Source: Geopseudomonas aromaticivorans (GTDB taxonomy: Bacteria > Pseudomonadota > Gammaproteobacteria > Pseudomonadales > Pseudomonadaceae). From it: a DNA stretch of 64,000 nucleotides. How positions within the stretch are numbered: the stretch's first letter is position 1; each line of letters starts with the position of its first letter. Positions 1 to 8,003 of this stretch are shown piece after piece. A program made the translations under genes and the position numbers. The stretch lies in contig NZ_JAHRGL010000012.1 in assembly GCF_019097855.1 (NCBI RefSeq), positions 62,001 to 126,000 of the forward strand, given 5' to 3'. The notes beneath the pieces are model-generated. The model made no database searches, was not told the DNA's origin, and was given only the letters and a program-made list of their open reading frames with translations.

Positions 1-315
1 CCGGTGCAGAAGGTCCGCTACCTGTTCTTCACCGGCGAGAAGATCGGCGCGCGCGAGGCCGAGAAGTACGGCTTCATCGAGCGCGTGGTGCCGAAGGAGC
101 AGCTGCGCGAGGCCGCCCTGGAGATCGCCGCCAAGATCGCCGCCAAGAGCCCGGAAATGATCCGCATCGCCAAGGAGGCGCTCAACGGCATCGAGGACGG
201 CAACCTCGAAGACAAGTACCGCTGGGAACAGGGCTTCACCCTGCAGGCCTACACCAGCCCGGACTCTGCGGAGACCCGCCGGGCCTTCGTCGAGAAGCGC
301 GACGCCAAGTTCTGA
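1..315 (+). CDS. Enoyl-CoA hydratase/isomerase family, C-terminal part only
   Basis: The gene enters the window already open (the first codon is CCG in frame), so only about the last 104 residues are visible. They carry the typical crotonase C-terminal region: the 'TGEKIGAREAEKYGFIERVV' stretch, the 'AAKSPEMIRIAKEAL' helix and a terminal 'RAFVEKRDAKF' tail, as in hydratases where this part packs over the active site of the neighbouring subunit. The catalytic glutamates lie upstream of the window and cannot be checked. It ends 9 bp before an acyl-CoA dehydrogenase start, so it is the upstream member of a beta-oxidation operon. Family call is firm; substrate is inferred from context only. Confidence 0.85.
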   Translation, partial: PVQKVRYLFFTGEKIGAREAEKYGFIERVVPKEQLREAALEIAAKIAAKSPEMIRIAKEALNGIEDGNLEDKYRWEQGFTLQAYTSPDSAETRRAFVEKRDAKF

Positions 316-324
316 GGACGCACC

Positions 325-1482
325 ATGGATCTTGCCTATACCCCGAAACAGAAGGCCTTCCGCGCCGAGGTGCGGGCCTGGCTGGCGGACAACCTGCCGC
401 GCGAGCCGCTGGCCAGCTACGACACCCGTGAAGGCTTCGAGCAGCACCGCGAATGGGAAAGCCGCCTGTTCGACGCCCGCCTGTCCATGGTGATGTGGCC
501 GGCCGAGCTGGGCGGACGCGGCTGCGACCTCACCGAATGGCTGATCTTCGAGGAGGAGTACTACGGCGCCGGCGCACCGATGCGGGTCAACCAGAATGGC
601 CAGCTGCTGCTCGGCCCGACCCTGATGGAGTTCGGCACCGAGGAGCAGAAAAAACGCTTCCTGCCGCGCATGGCCGCCAGCGCCGACATGTGGGCGCAGG
701 GCTGGTCGGAGCCGAACGCCGGCTCGGACATGGCGGCGATCACCAGCAAGGCGATCCGCGACGGCGACCACTACGTGCTCAACGGCCAGAAGACCTGGTC
801 GACCCGGGCGATCTTCGCCGACTGGCTGTTCGGCCTGTTCCGCAGCGATCCGACCTCCAGCCGCCACCACGGCCTGTCCTTCCTGCTGGTACCGCTGAAC
901 ACGCCGGGCGTGACTATCCGCCCGATCAAGGCGCTCAACGGCAAGGACGCCTTCGCCGAGGTGTTCTTCGACGACGTGCGCGTGCCGGTGGAGAACCGCA
1001 TCGGCGCCGAAGGCCAGGGCTGGAACGTGGCCATGGCCACCGCCGGCTTCGAGCGCGGCCTGCTGCTGCGCTCGCCGGCCCGCTTCCAGGCCACCGCGCG
1101 CCGGCTGGTCGAGTTGTACCGCAGCCACCAGGCCAGCGCCGACCGCGACCCGAGCATCCGCGAGGCAGTGCTGCAGGCGTGGATGGACGCCCAGGCCTAC
1201 GCGCTGTCCGCCTACCACACGGTCGGCCGCCTGGCGCGCGGCGCGCGCATCGGTGCCGAATCGAGCACCAACAAGATCTTCTGGTCCGAGCTGGATCTGC
1301 GCATGCACGAGACCGCCATGCGCATCCTCGGCGCGCGCGGCGAGCTGCTGGAAGGCAGCGAGGGCGAGGCCAACGGCTGGCTGGAGGGCTTCCTGTTCGC
1401 CCAGGCCGGGCCGATCTACGCCGGCACCAACGAGATCCAGCGCAACATCATCGCCGAGCGCATGCTCGGCCTGCCGAAGTAA
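325..1482 (+). CDS. Acyl-CoA dehydrogenase, FadE type, probable catalytic subunit
   Basis: A 385-residue acyl-CoA dehydrogenase that should introduce an alpha,beta double bond into a CoA thioester using FAD, passing electrons to ETF. Visible signatures are 'QGWSEPNAGSDMA' (FAD/substrate loop, around residue 135) and the C-terminal 'IYAGTNEIQRNII'. The Glu seen before G-T in medium-chain enzymes is Ala here, but 'GFERG' places a Glu at residue 243, where isovaleryl-CoA dehydrogenase carries its base. The start ATG follows an AGGA-type ribosome site. The next gene is a second, shorter family member, the arrangement of two-gene heterotetrameric steroid dehydrogenases in actinobacteria. The heterotetramer is inferred. 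Confidence 0.9.
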   Translation: MDLAYTPKQKAFRAEVRAWLADNLPREPLASYDTREGFEQHREWESRLFDARLSMVMWPAELGGRGCDLTEWLIFEEEYYGAGAPMRVNQNGQLLLGPTLMEFGTEEQKKRFLPRMAASADMWAQGWSEPNAGSDMAAITSKAIRDGDHYVLNGQKTWSTRAIFADWLFGLFRSDPTSSRHHGLSFLLVPLNTPGVTIRPIKALNGKDAFAEVFFDDVRVPVENRIGAEGQGWNVAMATAGFERGLLLRSPARFQATARRLVELYRSHQASADRDPSIREAVLQAWMDAQAYALSAYHTVGRLARGARIGAESSTNKIFWSELDLRMHETAMRILGARGELLEGSEGEANGWLEGFLFAQAGPIYAGTNEIQRNIIAERMLGLPK

Positions 1483-1492
1483 GGAGCGGGCC

Positions 1493-2551
1493 ATGGACTT
1501 CACCTTCAACGACGACCAGCTCGCCTTCCGCGAGGCGATCAGCCGCTTCCTGATGACCGAGGCGGCCCCCGAGATGCTCCGCGACGTCTGGGAGACCGAC
1601 GCCGGCCGCTCGCCCGAGCTGCGCAACAAGATCGCCGAGCAGGGCCTCACCGCCTTGTCGGTGCCCGAAGCCTGCGGCGGCCTGGGCATGGACGACGTCG
1701 CCTGGTCGCTGATGACCCAGGAACTGGGCTACTACGCCATCCCCGACTCGCTGGCCGACACCGCCTATATCGCCGCCGGTCTGCTCGCCGGTCTGCCCGA
1801 GGGCACCCCCGGCCGCGACGACGCCCTGGCGCAGATCGCTGACGGCAGCATCCGCGTCGCCGTCGGCCACCCGGTCAACCCGCTGGTGGCCGACGCCCAC
1901 CTGGCCAATTACCTGCTGCTCGCCCACGGCGATGAGGTGCACCAGGTGCCGCGCCCGCTGGTCGACGTGATCGCCACGGCGAGCATCGACGCCTCGCGCC
2001 GCCTCAGCCAGGTGGTCTGGGAGCCGAGTTCGGCGACCCGCGTGGCCGCAGGCGAACAGGGCCGTGCGCTGTGGGCGCAGACCCTGGATCGCGGCGCCCT
2101 GGCGGTGGCCGGCCAGGCCCTGGGCCTGGCCCAGCGCATGCTCGACCTGTCGGTCGACTACGTCGCCCAGCGCAAGCAGTTCGGCAAGCCGATCGGCAGC
2201 TTCCAGGCGGTCAAGCACCACCTGGCCGACGTCGCCACCAAAATCGAGTTCGCCAAGCCGGTGCTCTATCGCGCCGCCCACGCCCTGGCCAGCGGCGCGG
2301 CCGACGCCCCGGTGCACGTCTCCCACGCCCGCCTGGCCTGCGCCGAGGCGGCCTGGCTGGCGGCGCGCCATGGCATCCAGGTGCACGGCGCCATGGGGTA
2401 CACCTGGGAGGTCGACCTGCAGATGTTCATGAAGCGCGCCTGGGCGCTGGACGCCTCCTGGGGCGACCGCGCCTTCCACAAGTCCCGCGTGGCCGGCTTC
2501 GTGCTGGCCGACGGCGCCCCGCTGGCGCCGGGCCAGACCTTCGAGGAGTGA
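1493..2551 (+). CDS. Acyl-CoA dehydrogenase-like partner subunit
   Basis: A 352-residue acyl-CoA dehydrogenase family protein starting 10 bp after the previous stop, with GGAGCGGGCC before the ATG. It keeps the FAD-contacting 'QRKQFGKPIGSFQAVKH' motif and the four-helix C-terminal bundle. At the position where its neighbour has 'FERG' it reads 'LDRG' (Asp199), and its C-terminus has no Y-E-G-T. It therefore looks like the non-catalytic chain of an alpha2beta2 enzyme such as the FadE28/FadE29 type known from cholesterol degraders. The alternative is a stand-alone enzyme using Asp; the tight pairing favours the first view. Confidence 0.85.
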   Translation: MDFTFNDDQLAFREAISRFLMTEAAPEMLRDVWETDAGRSPELRNKIAEQGLTALSVPEACGGLGMDDVAWSLMTQELGYYAIPDSLADTAYIAAGLLAGLPEGTPGRDDALAQIADGSIRVAVGHPVNPLVADAHLANYLLLAHGDEVHQVPRPLVDVIATASIDASRRLSQVVWEPSSATRVAAGEQGRALWAQTLDRGALAVAGQALGLAQRMLDLSVDYVAQRKQFGKPIGSFQAVKHHLADVATKIEFAKPVLYRAAHALASGAADAPVHVSHARLACAEAAWLAARHGIQVHGAMGYTWEVDLQMFMKRAWALDASWGDRAFHKSRVAGFVLADGAPLAPGQTFEE

Positions 2552-2554
2552 ACC

Positions 2555-3706
2555 ATGGCTGAAGCCTATATTGTCGACGCCCTGCGCAGCCCGACCGGCA
2601 AGCGCAAGGGCGGTCTGTCCCACGTGCACGCCATCGACCTCGGTGCCCATGTGCTGAAGGCGCTGGTCGCGCGCAACCCGATCCCTGCCCACGAGTACGA
2701 CGACGTGATCTTCGGCTGCGTCGACACCATCGGCTCGCAGGCCGGCGACATCGCCCGCACCAGCTGGCTGGCCGCCGACCTGCCGCTCAACGTGCCGGGC
2801 ACCACCGTGGACCGCCAGTGCGGCTCCTCGCAGCAGGCGCTGCACTTCGCCGCCCAGGCGGTGATGAGCGGCACCCAGGACGTGGTGGCGGTCGGCGGCG
2901 TGCAGACCATGACGCAGATCCCGATCTCCTCGGCGATGCTCGCCGGCCAGCCGCTGGGCTTCGCCGATCCGTTCTCCGGCAGCAAGGGCTGGCAGGCGCG
3001 CTTCGGCGACCAGCCGGTCAACCAGTTCTACGCCGCCCAGCGCATCGCCGACCACTGGGGCGTCAGCCGCGCGCAGATGGAGGCCTTCGCCCTGGAGAGC
3101 CATCGCCGCGCCCTGGCGGCCATCGCCGGCGGCCTGTTCACCCGCGAGACCGTGCCGCTGGAGGGCGTCTGGTACGACGAGACGCCGCGCGAGACCACCC
3201 TGGAGAAGATGGCCAGCCTGGAGTCGGTGGGCGCGGAATATCCGTCGATCACCGCCGCGGTATCCAGCCAGACCTGCGACGCCTCGGCGGCGCTGCTGGT
3301 GGTCTCCGAGGCGGCGCTCAAGCGCTACGGCCTGACCCCGCGGGCGCGCATCCACCACATCAGCGTGCGCGGCGACGACCCGATCTGGCACCTCACCGCG
3401 CCGATCGAGGCGACCCGCCATGCGCTGAAGAAGGCCGGCATGACCATGGCCGACATCGACCGCGTGGAGATCAACGAGGCCTTCGCTTCGGTGGTGATGG
3501 CCTGGGCCAAGGAGCTGGACTACGACCCGGCGCGCACCAACGCCAACGGCGGCGCCATCGCCCTCGGCCACCCGCTGGGCGCCACCGGCGCGCGGCTGAT
3601 GACCACGCTGCTGCACGAACTGGAGCGCACCGGCGGCCGCTACGGCCTGCAGACCATGTGCGAAGGCGGCGGCCAGGCGAACGTGACCATCATCGAGCGG
3701 TTGTAA
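2555..3706 (+). CDS. Thiolase (acetyl-CoA acyltransferase)
   Basis: A 383-residue thiolase that should cleave a 3-ketoacyl-CoA with CoA to release acetyl- or propionyl-CoA. The nucleophile is Cys89 in '[11 protein letters not shown]'; 'NEAFA', His339 in '[11 protein letters not shown]' and Cys369 in 'MCEGGGQAN' complete the active site. It starts 3 bp after the dehydrogenase partner, so hydratase, two dehydrogenases and thiolase form one beta-oxidation operon. In a steroid context it may act on a side chain or on ring C/D fragments (FadA5 or FadA6 roles); the sequence alone does not decide. Confidence 0.92.
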   Translation: MAEAYIVDALRSPTGKRKGGLSHVHAIDLGAHVLKALVARNPIPAHEYDDVIFGCVDTIGSQAGDIARTSWLAADLPLNVPGTTVDRQCGSSQQALHFAAQAVMSGTQDVVAVGGVQTMTQIPISSAMLAGQPLGFADPFSGSKGWQARFGDQPVNQFYAAQRIADHWGVSRAQMEAFALESHRRALAAIAGGLFTRETVPLEGVWYDETPRETTLEKMASLESVGAEYPSITAAVSSQTCDASAALLVVSEAALKRYGLTPRARIHHISVRGDDPIWHLTAPIEATRHALKKAGMTMADIDRVEINEAFASVVMAWAKELDYDPARTNANGGAIALGHPLGATGARLMTTLLHELERTGGRYGLQTMCEGGGQANVTIIERL

Positions 3707-3718
3707 CCCCGGCTGATT

Positions 3719-3823
3719 GATCGTGCCCACGCTCCGCGTGGGCACTCATCCCGGGCCGCTCTGCGGCCACGGGCGCGAAGCGCCCGCCCAAGGGGCTCCC
3801 ACGCGGGAGCGTGGGAGCCATCT
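3719..3823. repeat. REP-like GC-rich hairpin repeat, copy 1 (family B)
   Basis: Between the thiolase and the SDR lies an imperfect long inverted repeat. It opens with CCCACGCTCCGCGTGGG, has a middle hairpin (GGGCGC..GCGCCC) and closes with CCCACGCGGGAGCGTGGG. The same outer module recurs at 42483-42596. This resembles the interspersed intergenic repeats common in Pseudomonas genomes; such elements often act as transcription ends or mRNA stabilisers. Confidence 0.8.
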
Positions 3824-3829
3824 AGAAGA

Positions 3830-3941
3830 ACCGTAGGGTGGAAAACTCGCGCAGCGATTTTCCACCAGGGCACACGCAGCCACTCCCATGGTGGAAAAGA
3901 CCTTCGGTCTTTTTCCACGGGGTGGCCAACCACCCTACGTG
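3830..3941. repeat. Intergenic palindromic repeat with GTAGGGTGG ends (family C)
   Basis: Starts with CGTAGGGTGGAAAA and ends with the inverse CCACCCTACG. Inside are two smaller hairpins, GTGGAAAA..TTTTCCAC and a GGTGGAAAAGACC stem. This architecture is typical of dispersed non-coding elements in Pseudomonas. Together with the preceding repeat it fills the thiolase-SDR gap; no coding signal is seen. Confidence 0.7.
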
Positions 3942-3987
3942 GGACGCCGGCTGCTGACCTGAACATAGAGAACAAGGACAACAAACC

Positions 3988-4866
3988 ATGGCTATCTGTG
4001 CAGGAAGAACCGTGATCATCACTGGCGCCGGCGGCGGGTTGGGCCGCGCCTACGCGCTGGCCTTCGCCGTCGAGGGCGCCAACGTGGTGGTCAACGACAT
4101 CCGTCAGGCGGCAGCCGAAGACGTCGCCGGCGAGGTCCGCGCCGCCGGCGGGCAGGCCATCGCCAACTCCGACGACATCACCCGCCTGGAAAGCGCCCAG
4201 CGCATCGTCGACGCCGCCGTGGCGGCCTTCGGCGAGGTGCACGTGCTGGTCAACAACGCCGGCATCCTGCGCGACCGCATGTTCCTCAGCCTCAGCGAAG
4301 AGGACTGGGACCTGGTCATGCAGGTGCACCTCAAGGGCCACTTCTGCCTGGCCAACATCCTCGCCCGCCGCTGGCGTGACCAGGCCAAGGCCGGTCAGCC
4401 GGTCGATGCGCGGATCATCAACACCAGTTCCGGCGCCGGCCTGCAGGGTTCGGTGGGGCAGTCCAATTACTCGGCGGCCAAGGGCGGCGTCGCCGCGCTG
4501 ACCCTGGTGCAGGCCGCGGAACTCGGCCGCTACGGCATCACCGCCAACGCCCTGGCGCCGGCGGCGCGCACGGCGATGACCGAGAGCGCCATGGCTGAGG
4601 TGGTCAAGAAGCCCGAGGACGGCAGCTTCGACCTGTGGGCGGCGGAGAACGTCGCCCCGCTGGTGGTCTGGCTGGGCAGCGCGCAGTCGCGCCACGTCAC
4701 CGGCCAGGTGTTCGAGAGCCAGGGCGGACGCATCTCCCTGGGCGACGGCTGGCGCACCGGCGTCACCCGCGACAAGGGCGCACGCTGGTTGCCCGAGGAA
4801 ATTGGCCCGGTGGTCGACGAAATCCTCGCCGAAGCGCCCAAGGCGCAGAAGGTGTGGGGGACCTGA
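3988..4866 (+). CDS. Short-chain dehydrogenase/reductase (17-beta-HSD4-like)
   Basis: A 292-residue NAD(P)-dependent SDR. The cofactor motif 'TGAGGGLGRAYALAFA' is near residue 12, 'NNAG' follows, and the catalytic Ser/Tyr-x3-Lys appears as 'NTSSGAG' and 'SNYSAAKGG'. The extended C-terminal tail (about 40 residues past the usual end) and the 'VVVNDI' strand resemble the dehydrogenase part of multifunctional enzyme 2/17-beta-HSD4 and of hydroxyacyl-CoA SDRs in steroid regulons. It is expected to oxidise a 3-hydroxyacyl-CoA or a steroid alcohol. A long repeat-filled gap separates it from the upstream operon, so it may have its own promoter. Confidence 0.82.
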   Translation: MAICAGRTVIITGAGGGLGRAYALAFAVEGANVVVNDIRQAAAEDVAGEVRAAGGQAIANSDDITRLESAQRIVDAAVAAFGEVHVLVNNAGILRDRMFLSLSEEDWDLVMQVHLKGHFCLANILARRWRDQAKAGQPVDARIINTSSGAGLQGSVGQSNYSAAKGGVAALTLVQAAELGRYGITANALAPAARTAMTESAMAEVVKKPEDGSFDLWAAENVAPLVVWLGSAQSRHVTGQVFESQGGRISLGDGWRTGVTRDKGARWLPEEIGPVVDEILAEAPKAQKVWGT

Positions 4867-4875
4867 GAGACGCAG

Positions 4876-4907
4876 CGCCCTGTCCGGCCAATCGGCCGGT
4901 CAGGGCG
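4876..4907 (+). terminator. Hairpin after SDR gene
   Basis: A near-perfect stem, CGCCCTG-T-CCGGCC paired with GGCCGG-T-CAGGGCG around AATC, lies 10 bp past the SDR stop. No U-run follows directly; it may act with the next hairpin. Confidence 0.55.
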
Positions 4908-4921
4908 GCAGATCTTTCGAT

Positions 4922-4960
4922 GCGGCCAGCCACGGCAAGCGTGGCTGGCCGCTGTCGTTT
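4922..4960 (+). terminator. Rho-independent terminator
   Basis: A perfect 13-bp stem, GCGGCCAGCCACG with CGTGGCTGGCCGC, loop GCAAG, followed by TGTCGTTTT. It closes the 3988-4866 transcription unit. Confidence 0.75.
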
Positions 4961-5161
4961 TCGCCGTCCCGCCGTCCCGGCGGCACGGCATATTGGTGCG
5001 GGTTGAAGATCTTTTCCCGTGCTGCTCATGCAGCTGTGATTTTCGCCAGTAAATGGCAGTAGACTTGTCTCGCGTTTGATCGCCAGCCCGACAATAACAA
5101 CACAAGCCCTGCCCGAACCCCCAGGGGATATCGTAGGCCGGGCGTATGAGAGGCTTTCGTG

Positions 5162-6157
5162 ATGGACAGTCACGCCCATTCCCTTGCGACTCGCCCGGCG
5201 ACTGCCAGGTTGCCGTTTGCCGCGCAACCCTGGTTGTCATCCCGCGATCTGGACGAGGCCGCGACGCTGCTCAGCAGCCAGGTCGAGGAGCGCAGTCTGC
5301 AGCCCGGCCGGCGCGGTCAGGCGAATATCCGTTTCAACATGCAGGCGATGCCGCAGCTGAAGCTGTTCGGTGCCGACTGGGGGCTGGAGATCGGCGTCCG
5401 CTCGCTGCCGCTGGCCAGCTGGCATGGCATCCTGACCCTGCAGGGCGGGGTGAGCAGCCGTCCGGACGGGCAGTGCGCGGCGGCCGGTGAGCTGCTGCTG
5501 TTCACTCCCGGACACGAGGTGGACGTGGTCTGGCACGAGAACACGCAGGCGGTGGTGATCGCGCTGGACGCGGCCTGCCTGATCGATCATGTGAAACGCC
5601 ATCATTGCAGCGAGGTGACGCGGGTGCCGGCCCAGGCGCAGCTGATCGGTCGCGAGCATCCGGCGCTGGTCAGCCTCGGCAATCTGCTCGGCCTGGTGGA
5701 TCGCGAGGCGGGCAGTCCCTCGGGGCTGTTGGCCACCCCGATCGGCCAGCAGCATCTGCAGCACCTGTTCTGCGAGAACCTGCTGCATCTGATCCCCTCC
5801 CTCAGCACCCTGCCGCAGCGCAGCCTGCTGCCCGGCACCGTGAAGCGGGTGGTGGACTTCATCCAGGCCCATCTCGACCAGCCGCTGTGCATCAGCCAGC
5901 TGGTGGCGATCAGCGGCGCCAGCCGGCGCAGCCTGGAGCAGGCGTTCCAGCGCAGCCTGGGCATCAGTCCGCAGCGTTACATCCAGCGCTGCCGGCTCGC
6001 TGCGATCCGCGAGCTGCTGCTGCGCCACCAGCCGGGCGAACTGCAGCTGTCCGAGCTGGCCTTCCGTTGGGGCTTCGCCCAGCCCAGCCATTTCACCACG
6101 GCCTACAAGCAGGCCTTCGGCGAGCTGCCGTCGCAGACCCTGGCCCGCCAGCCCTGA
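5162..6157 (+). CDS. AraC-family transcriptional regulator
   Basis: A 331-residue regulator with an N-terminal cupin-like sensing domain (AraC_binding_2 type, about residues 30-200). A C-terminal double helix-turn-helix starts at 'VVDFIQAHLDQPLCI' and includes 'SRRSLEQAFQRSLGISPQRY' and 'FAQPSHFTTAYKQAFGE'. A GTG three bases earlier could also be the start; the ATG is preferred. Positive regulators of this architecture usually control nearby catabolic operons. It lies between the beta-oxidation operon and the convergent sulfatase; its target and ligand are unknown. Confidence 0.88.
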   Translation: MDSHAHSLATRPATARLPFAAQPWLSSRDLDEAATLLSSQVEERSLQPGRRGQANIRFNMQAMPQLKLFGADWGLEIGVRSLPLASWHGILTLQGGVSSRPDGQCAAAGELLLFTPGHEVDVVWHENTQAVVIALDAACLIDHVKRHHCSEVTRVPAQAQLIGREHPALVSLGNLLGLVDREAGSPSGLLATPIGQQHLQHLFCENLLHLIPSLSTLPQRSLLPGTVKRVVDFIQAHLDQPLCISQLVAISGASRRSLEQAFQRSLGISPQRYIQRCRLAAIRELLLRHQPGELQLSELAFRWGFAQPSHFTTAYKQAFGELPSQTLARQP

Positions 6158-6207
6158 ACCCGGCGGGCCAGCCGCGCCGCGCGCTCCGTCCGCTTGTCCC
6201 GAAAACG

Positions 6208-6241
6208 CGACACCCCGCGAGGAGAACCTCGCGGGGTGTCG
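6208..6241. terminator. Bidirectional hairpin between convergent genes
   Basis: A perfect 15-bp stem, CGACACCCCGCGAGG / CCTCGCGGGGTGTCG with loop AGAA. On the minus strand it is followed by a TTTT run, so it mainly serves the sulfatase gene; it also lies after the AraC gene. Confidence 0.8.
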
Positions 6242-6263
6242 GGTGCATGAGCCTTGCCAGGGG

Positions 6264-7934
6264 TTACTTGAAGCAGTGGCCGTACAGGCAGGTCTCGAAG
6301 CCGTACTTGATCTTCACTGGGCCGAGCAGCACGTTGTTGCGCTGTACGTAGGCGTCCCACTCCTTGGTCAGCTCGGCCAGCTTGGCCGGCTCCTGCTTGG
6401 CCAGGTCGTGGGCCTCGACCGGGTCCTTGGCCAGGTTGTACAGCTGCCACTCTGCGCTGCCGTAGGGCGCGGTCATCCAGGTCATCTTCCAGTCACCCTT
6501 GCGCAGGGCGCGGCGGCCGAACAGTTCCCAGCCGACGGCACGCTCGGGCATGGCCTGGCCGTGCAGGCCGGGCAGCATGGACACACCCTGCATGGGTTGC
6601 ACCTCGCGGCCGCGGAACTGCGTGCCGGGGTGCTTAACACCAGCCAGTTCGAGGATGGTCGGCATGACGTCCATCACGTGGAAGAACTGGCCGTTCAGCT
6701 GGCCGGCCTGCGCCTTCAGGCTGGAGTGGCTGAGGATCACCGGCACCGAGGTGCCGCCCTGGCTGGTGAAGCCCTTGAAGAACGGGAAAGGCGTGGAGCC
6801 GACCTGCGCCCACTGCGCGCCGTAGTCGATGTAGGAACCCTTGCGGCCCATGTTCTCCAGGCTGTTGTCGAAGTCCTTGGCCATCCATTCGCGGTTGCCG
6901 GGCAGGTCCACGGGGCTGTTGCCGTCGGCGCCGTTGTCGGACATGAACAGCACGAAGGTGTTGTCCAGCTTGCCGCTCTTGCGCAGGTAGTCGAGCATGC
7001 GGCCGATGTGATGGTCCATGTTGTCGACCATCGCGGCGTACACCTCCATGCTGCGCGCCTCGCGCTGGCGCTGTTCCTCGCTGAGCTGCTCCCAGGTCGG
7101 CAGGCCACCCTCCATCGGCGTGTTGGCGCTGACGCCCTTGGGCACGATGCCCTTTGCCTGCATGCGCTTCAGGCGCTGTTGGCGCAGGGCCTCGTAGCCT
7201 TCGGCGTAGCGGCCCTTGTACTTGTCGATCCACTGATCCGGGGCATGCAGCGGCCAGTGCGGCGCGGTGTAGGAGAGCACGGCCATGAACGGCTTGTCCT
7301 GGGCCTTGTCGCTCTCGATGTACTGGATCAGCCGGTCGGTGTAGAACTCGCTGGAGAAGAAGCCTTTGGGCACCTCGACTTGCTTGCCGTCTTCGCGGTA
7401 GATGGCCTTGGGATCGACGCTGATGATTGCCTTCTGGTCGTCGAAGTGGCTGGCGCCACCCTGCACCAGGATGAACGAGCGGTCGAAGCCGCGCGCCTTG
7501 GGGCTGAGCTCCTCGGTGCGGCCCAGGTGCCACTTGCCGGTGGTGTAGGTGTTGTAGCCGGCGTCCTGCATCACCTCGGCGAGGTTGGCGACGCGCTGGT
7601 TCAGATAGCCCTCGTAGCCCGGTTTGCCCTTCTGGTTCTCCTGCAGCAGCTCGCCCATGTTGCCAAGCCCGGCCTGGTGGCTGTCGGTGCCGCTGAGCAG
7701 CATCGAGCGGGTCGGCGAGCAGGTCGGCGCGGCCTGGAAGTTGGTTAGGCGCACGCCCTCGCTGGCCAGGGCGTCGAGGTTGGGCGTCTCGATCTCGCCG
7801 CCGAAACTGCCCAGATCGCTGTAGCCGAGATCGTCGGCGATAATGATCAGAAAGTTCGGCTTCTCGGCGGCCTGACTGCTCAGACTGACAAGGCCGGTGA
7901 TGCAGAGCGCCAGGCTCAGATACCTCAGGTTCAT
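6264..7934 (-). CDS. Secreted sulfatase (formylglycine type)
   Basis: A 556-residue sulfatase hydrolysing a sulfate ester. The ATG at 7934 is preferred over one 33 bp upstream because AAGGA lies just before it and a signal peptide (ending near 'SSQAA') then begins at residue 1. 'IIADDLG' supplies calcium-binding Asp, Cys72 in 'CSPTR' is the residue matured to formylglycine, and 'TTGKWHLGR' and 'MSDNGADG' are also present. Being Sec-exported it should act in the periplasm; no maturation enzyme is visible here. It is followed downstream of its own start by an OprD-type porin on the same strand. In this neighbourhood sulfated steroids are a plausible but unproven substrate. Confidence 0.9.
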   Translation of the reverse strand: MNLRYLSLALCITGLVSLSSQAAEKPNFLIIIADDLGYSDLGSFGGEIETPNLDALASEGVRLTNFQAAPTCSPTRSMLLSGTDSHQAGLGNMGELLQENQKGKPGYEGYLNQRVANLAEVMQDAGYNTYTTGKWHLGRTEELSPKARGFDRSFILVQGGASHFDDQKAIISVDPKAIYREDGKQVEVPKGFFSSEFYTDRLIQYIESDKAQDKPFMAVLSYTAPHWPLHAPDQWIDKYKGRYAEGYEALRQQRLKRMQAKGIVPKGVSANTPMEGGLPTWEQLSEEQRQREARSMEVYAAMVDNMDHHIGRMLDYLRKSGKLDNTFVLFMSDNGADGNSPVDLPGNREWMAKDFDNSLENMGRKGSYIDYGAQWAQVGSTPFPFFKGFTSQGGTSVPVILSHSSLKAQAGQLNGQFFHVMDVMPTILELAGVKHPGTQFRGREVQPMQGVSMLPGLHGQAMPERAVGWELFGRRALRKGDWKMTWMTAPYGSAEWQLYNLAKDPVEAHDLAKQEPAKLAELTKEWDAYVQRNNVLLGPVKIKYGFETCLYGHCFK

Positions 7935-8003
7935 GGTGGAGTCCTTCTTGTTGTTGTGGGTGGCCATGGCTGGCCGGGTCGCAGTCGGGGCGTGGCCGTC
8001 GAC

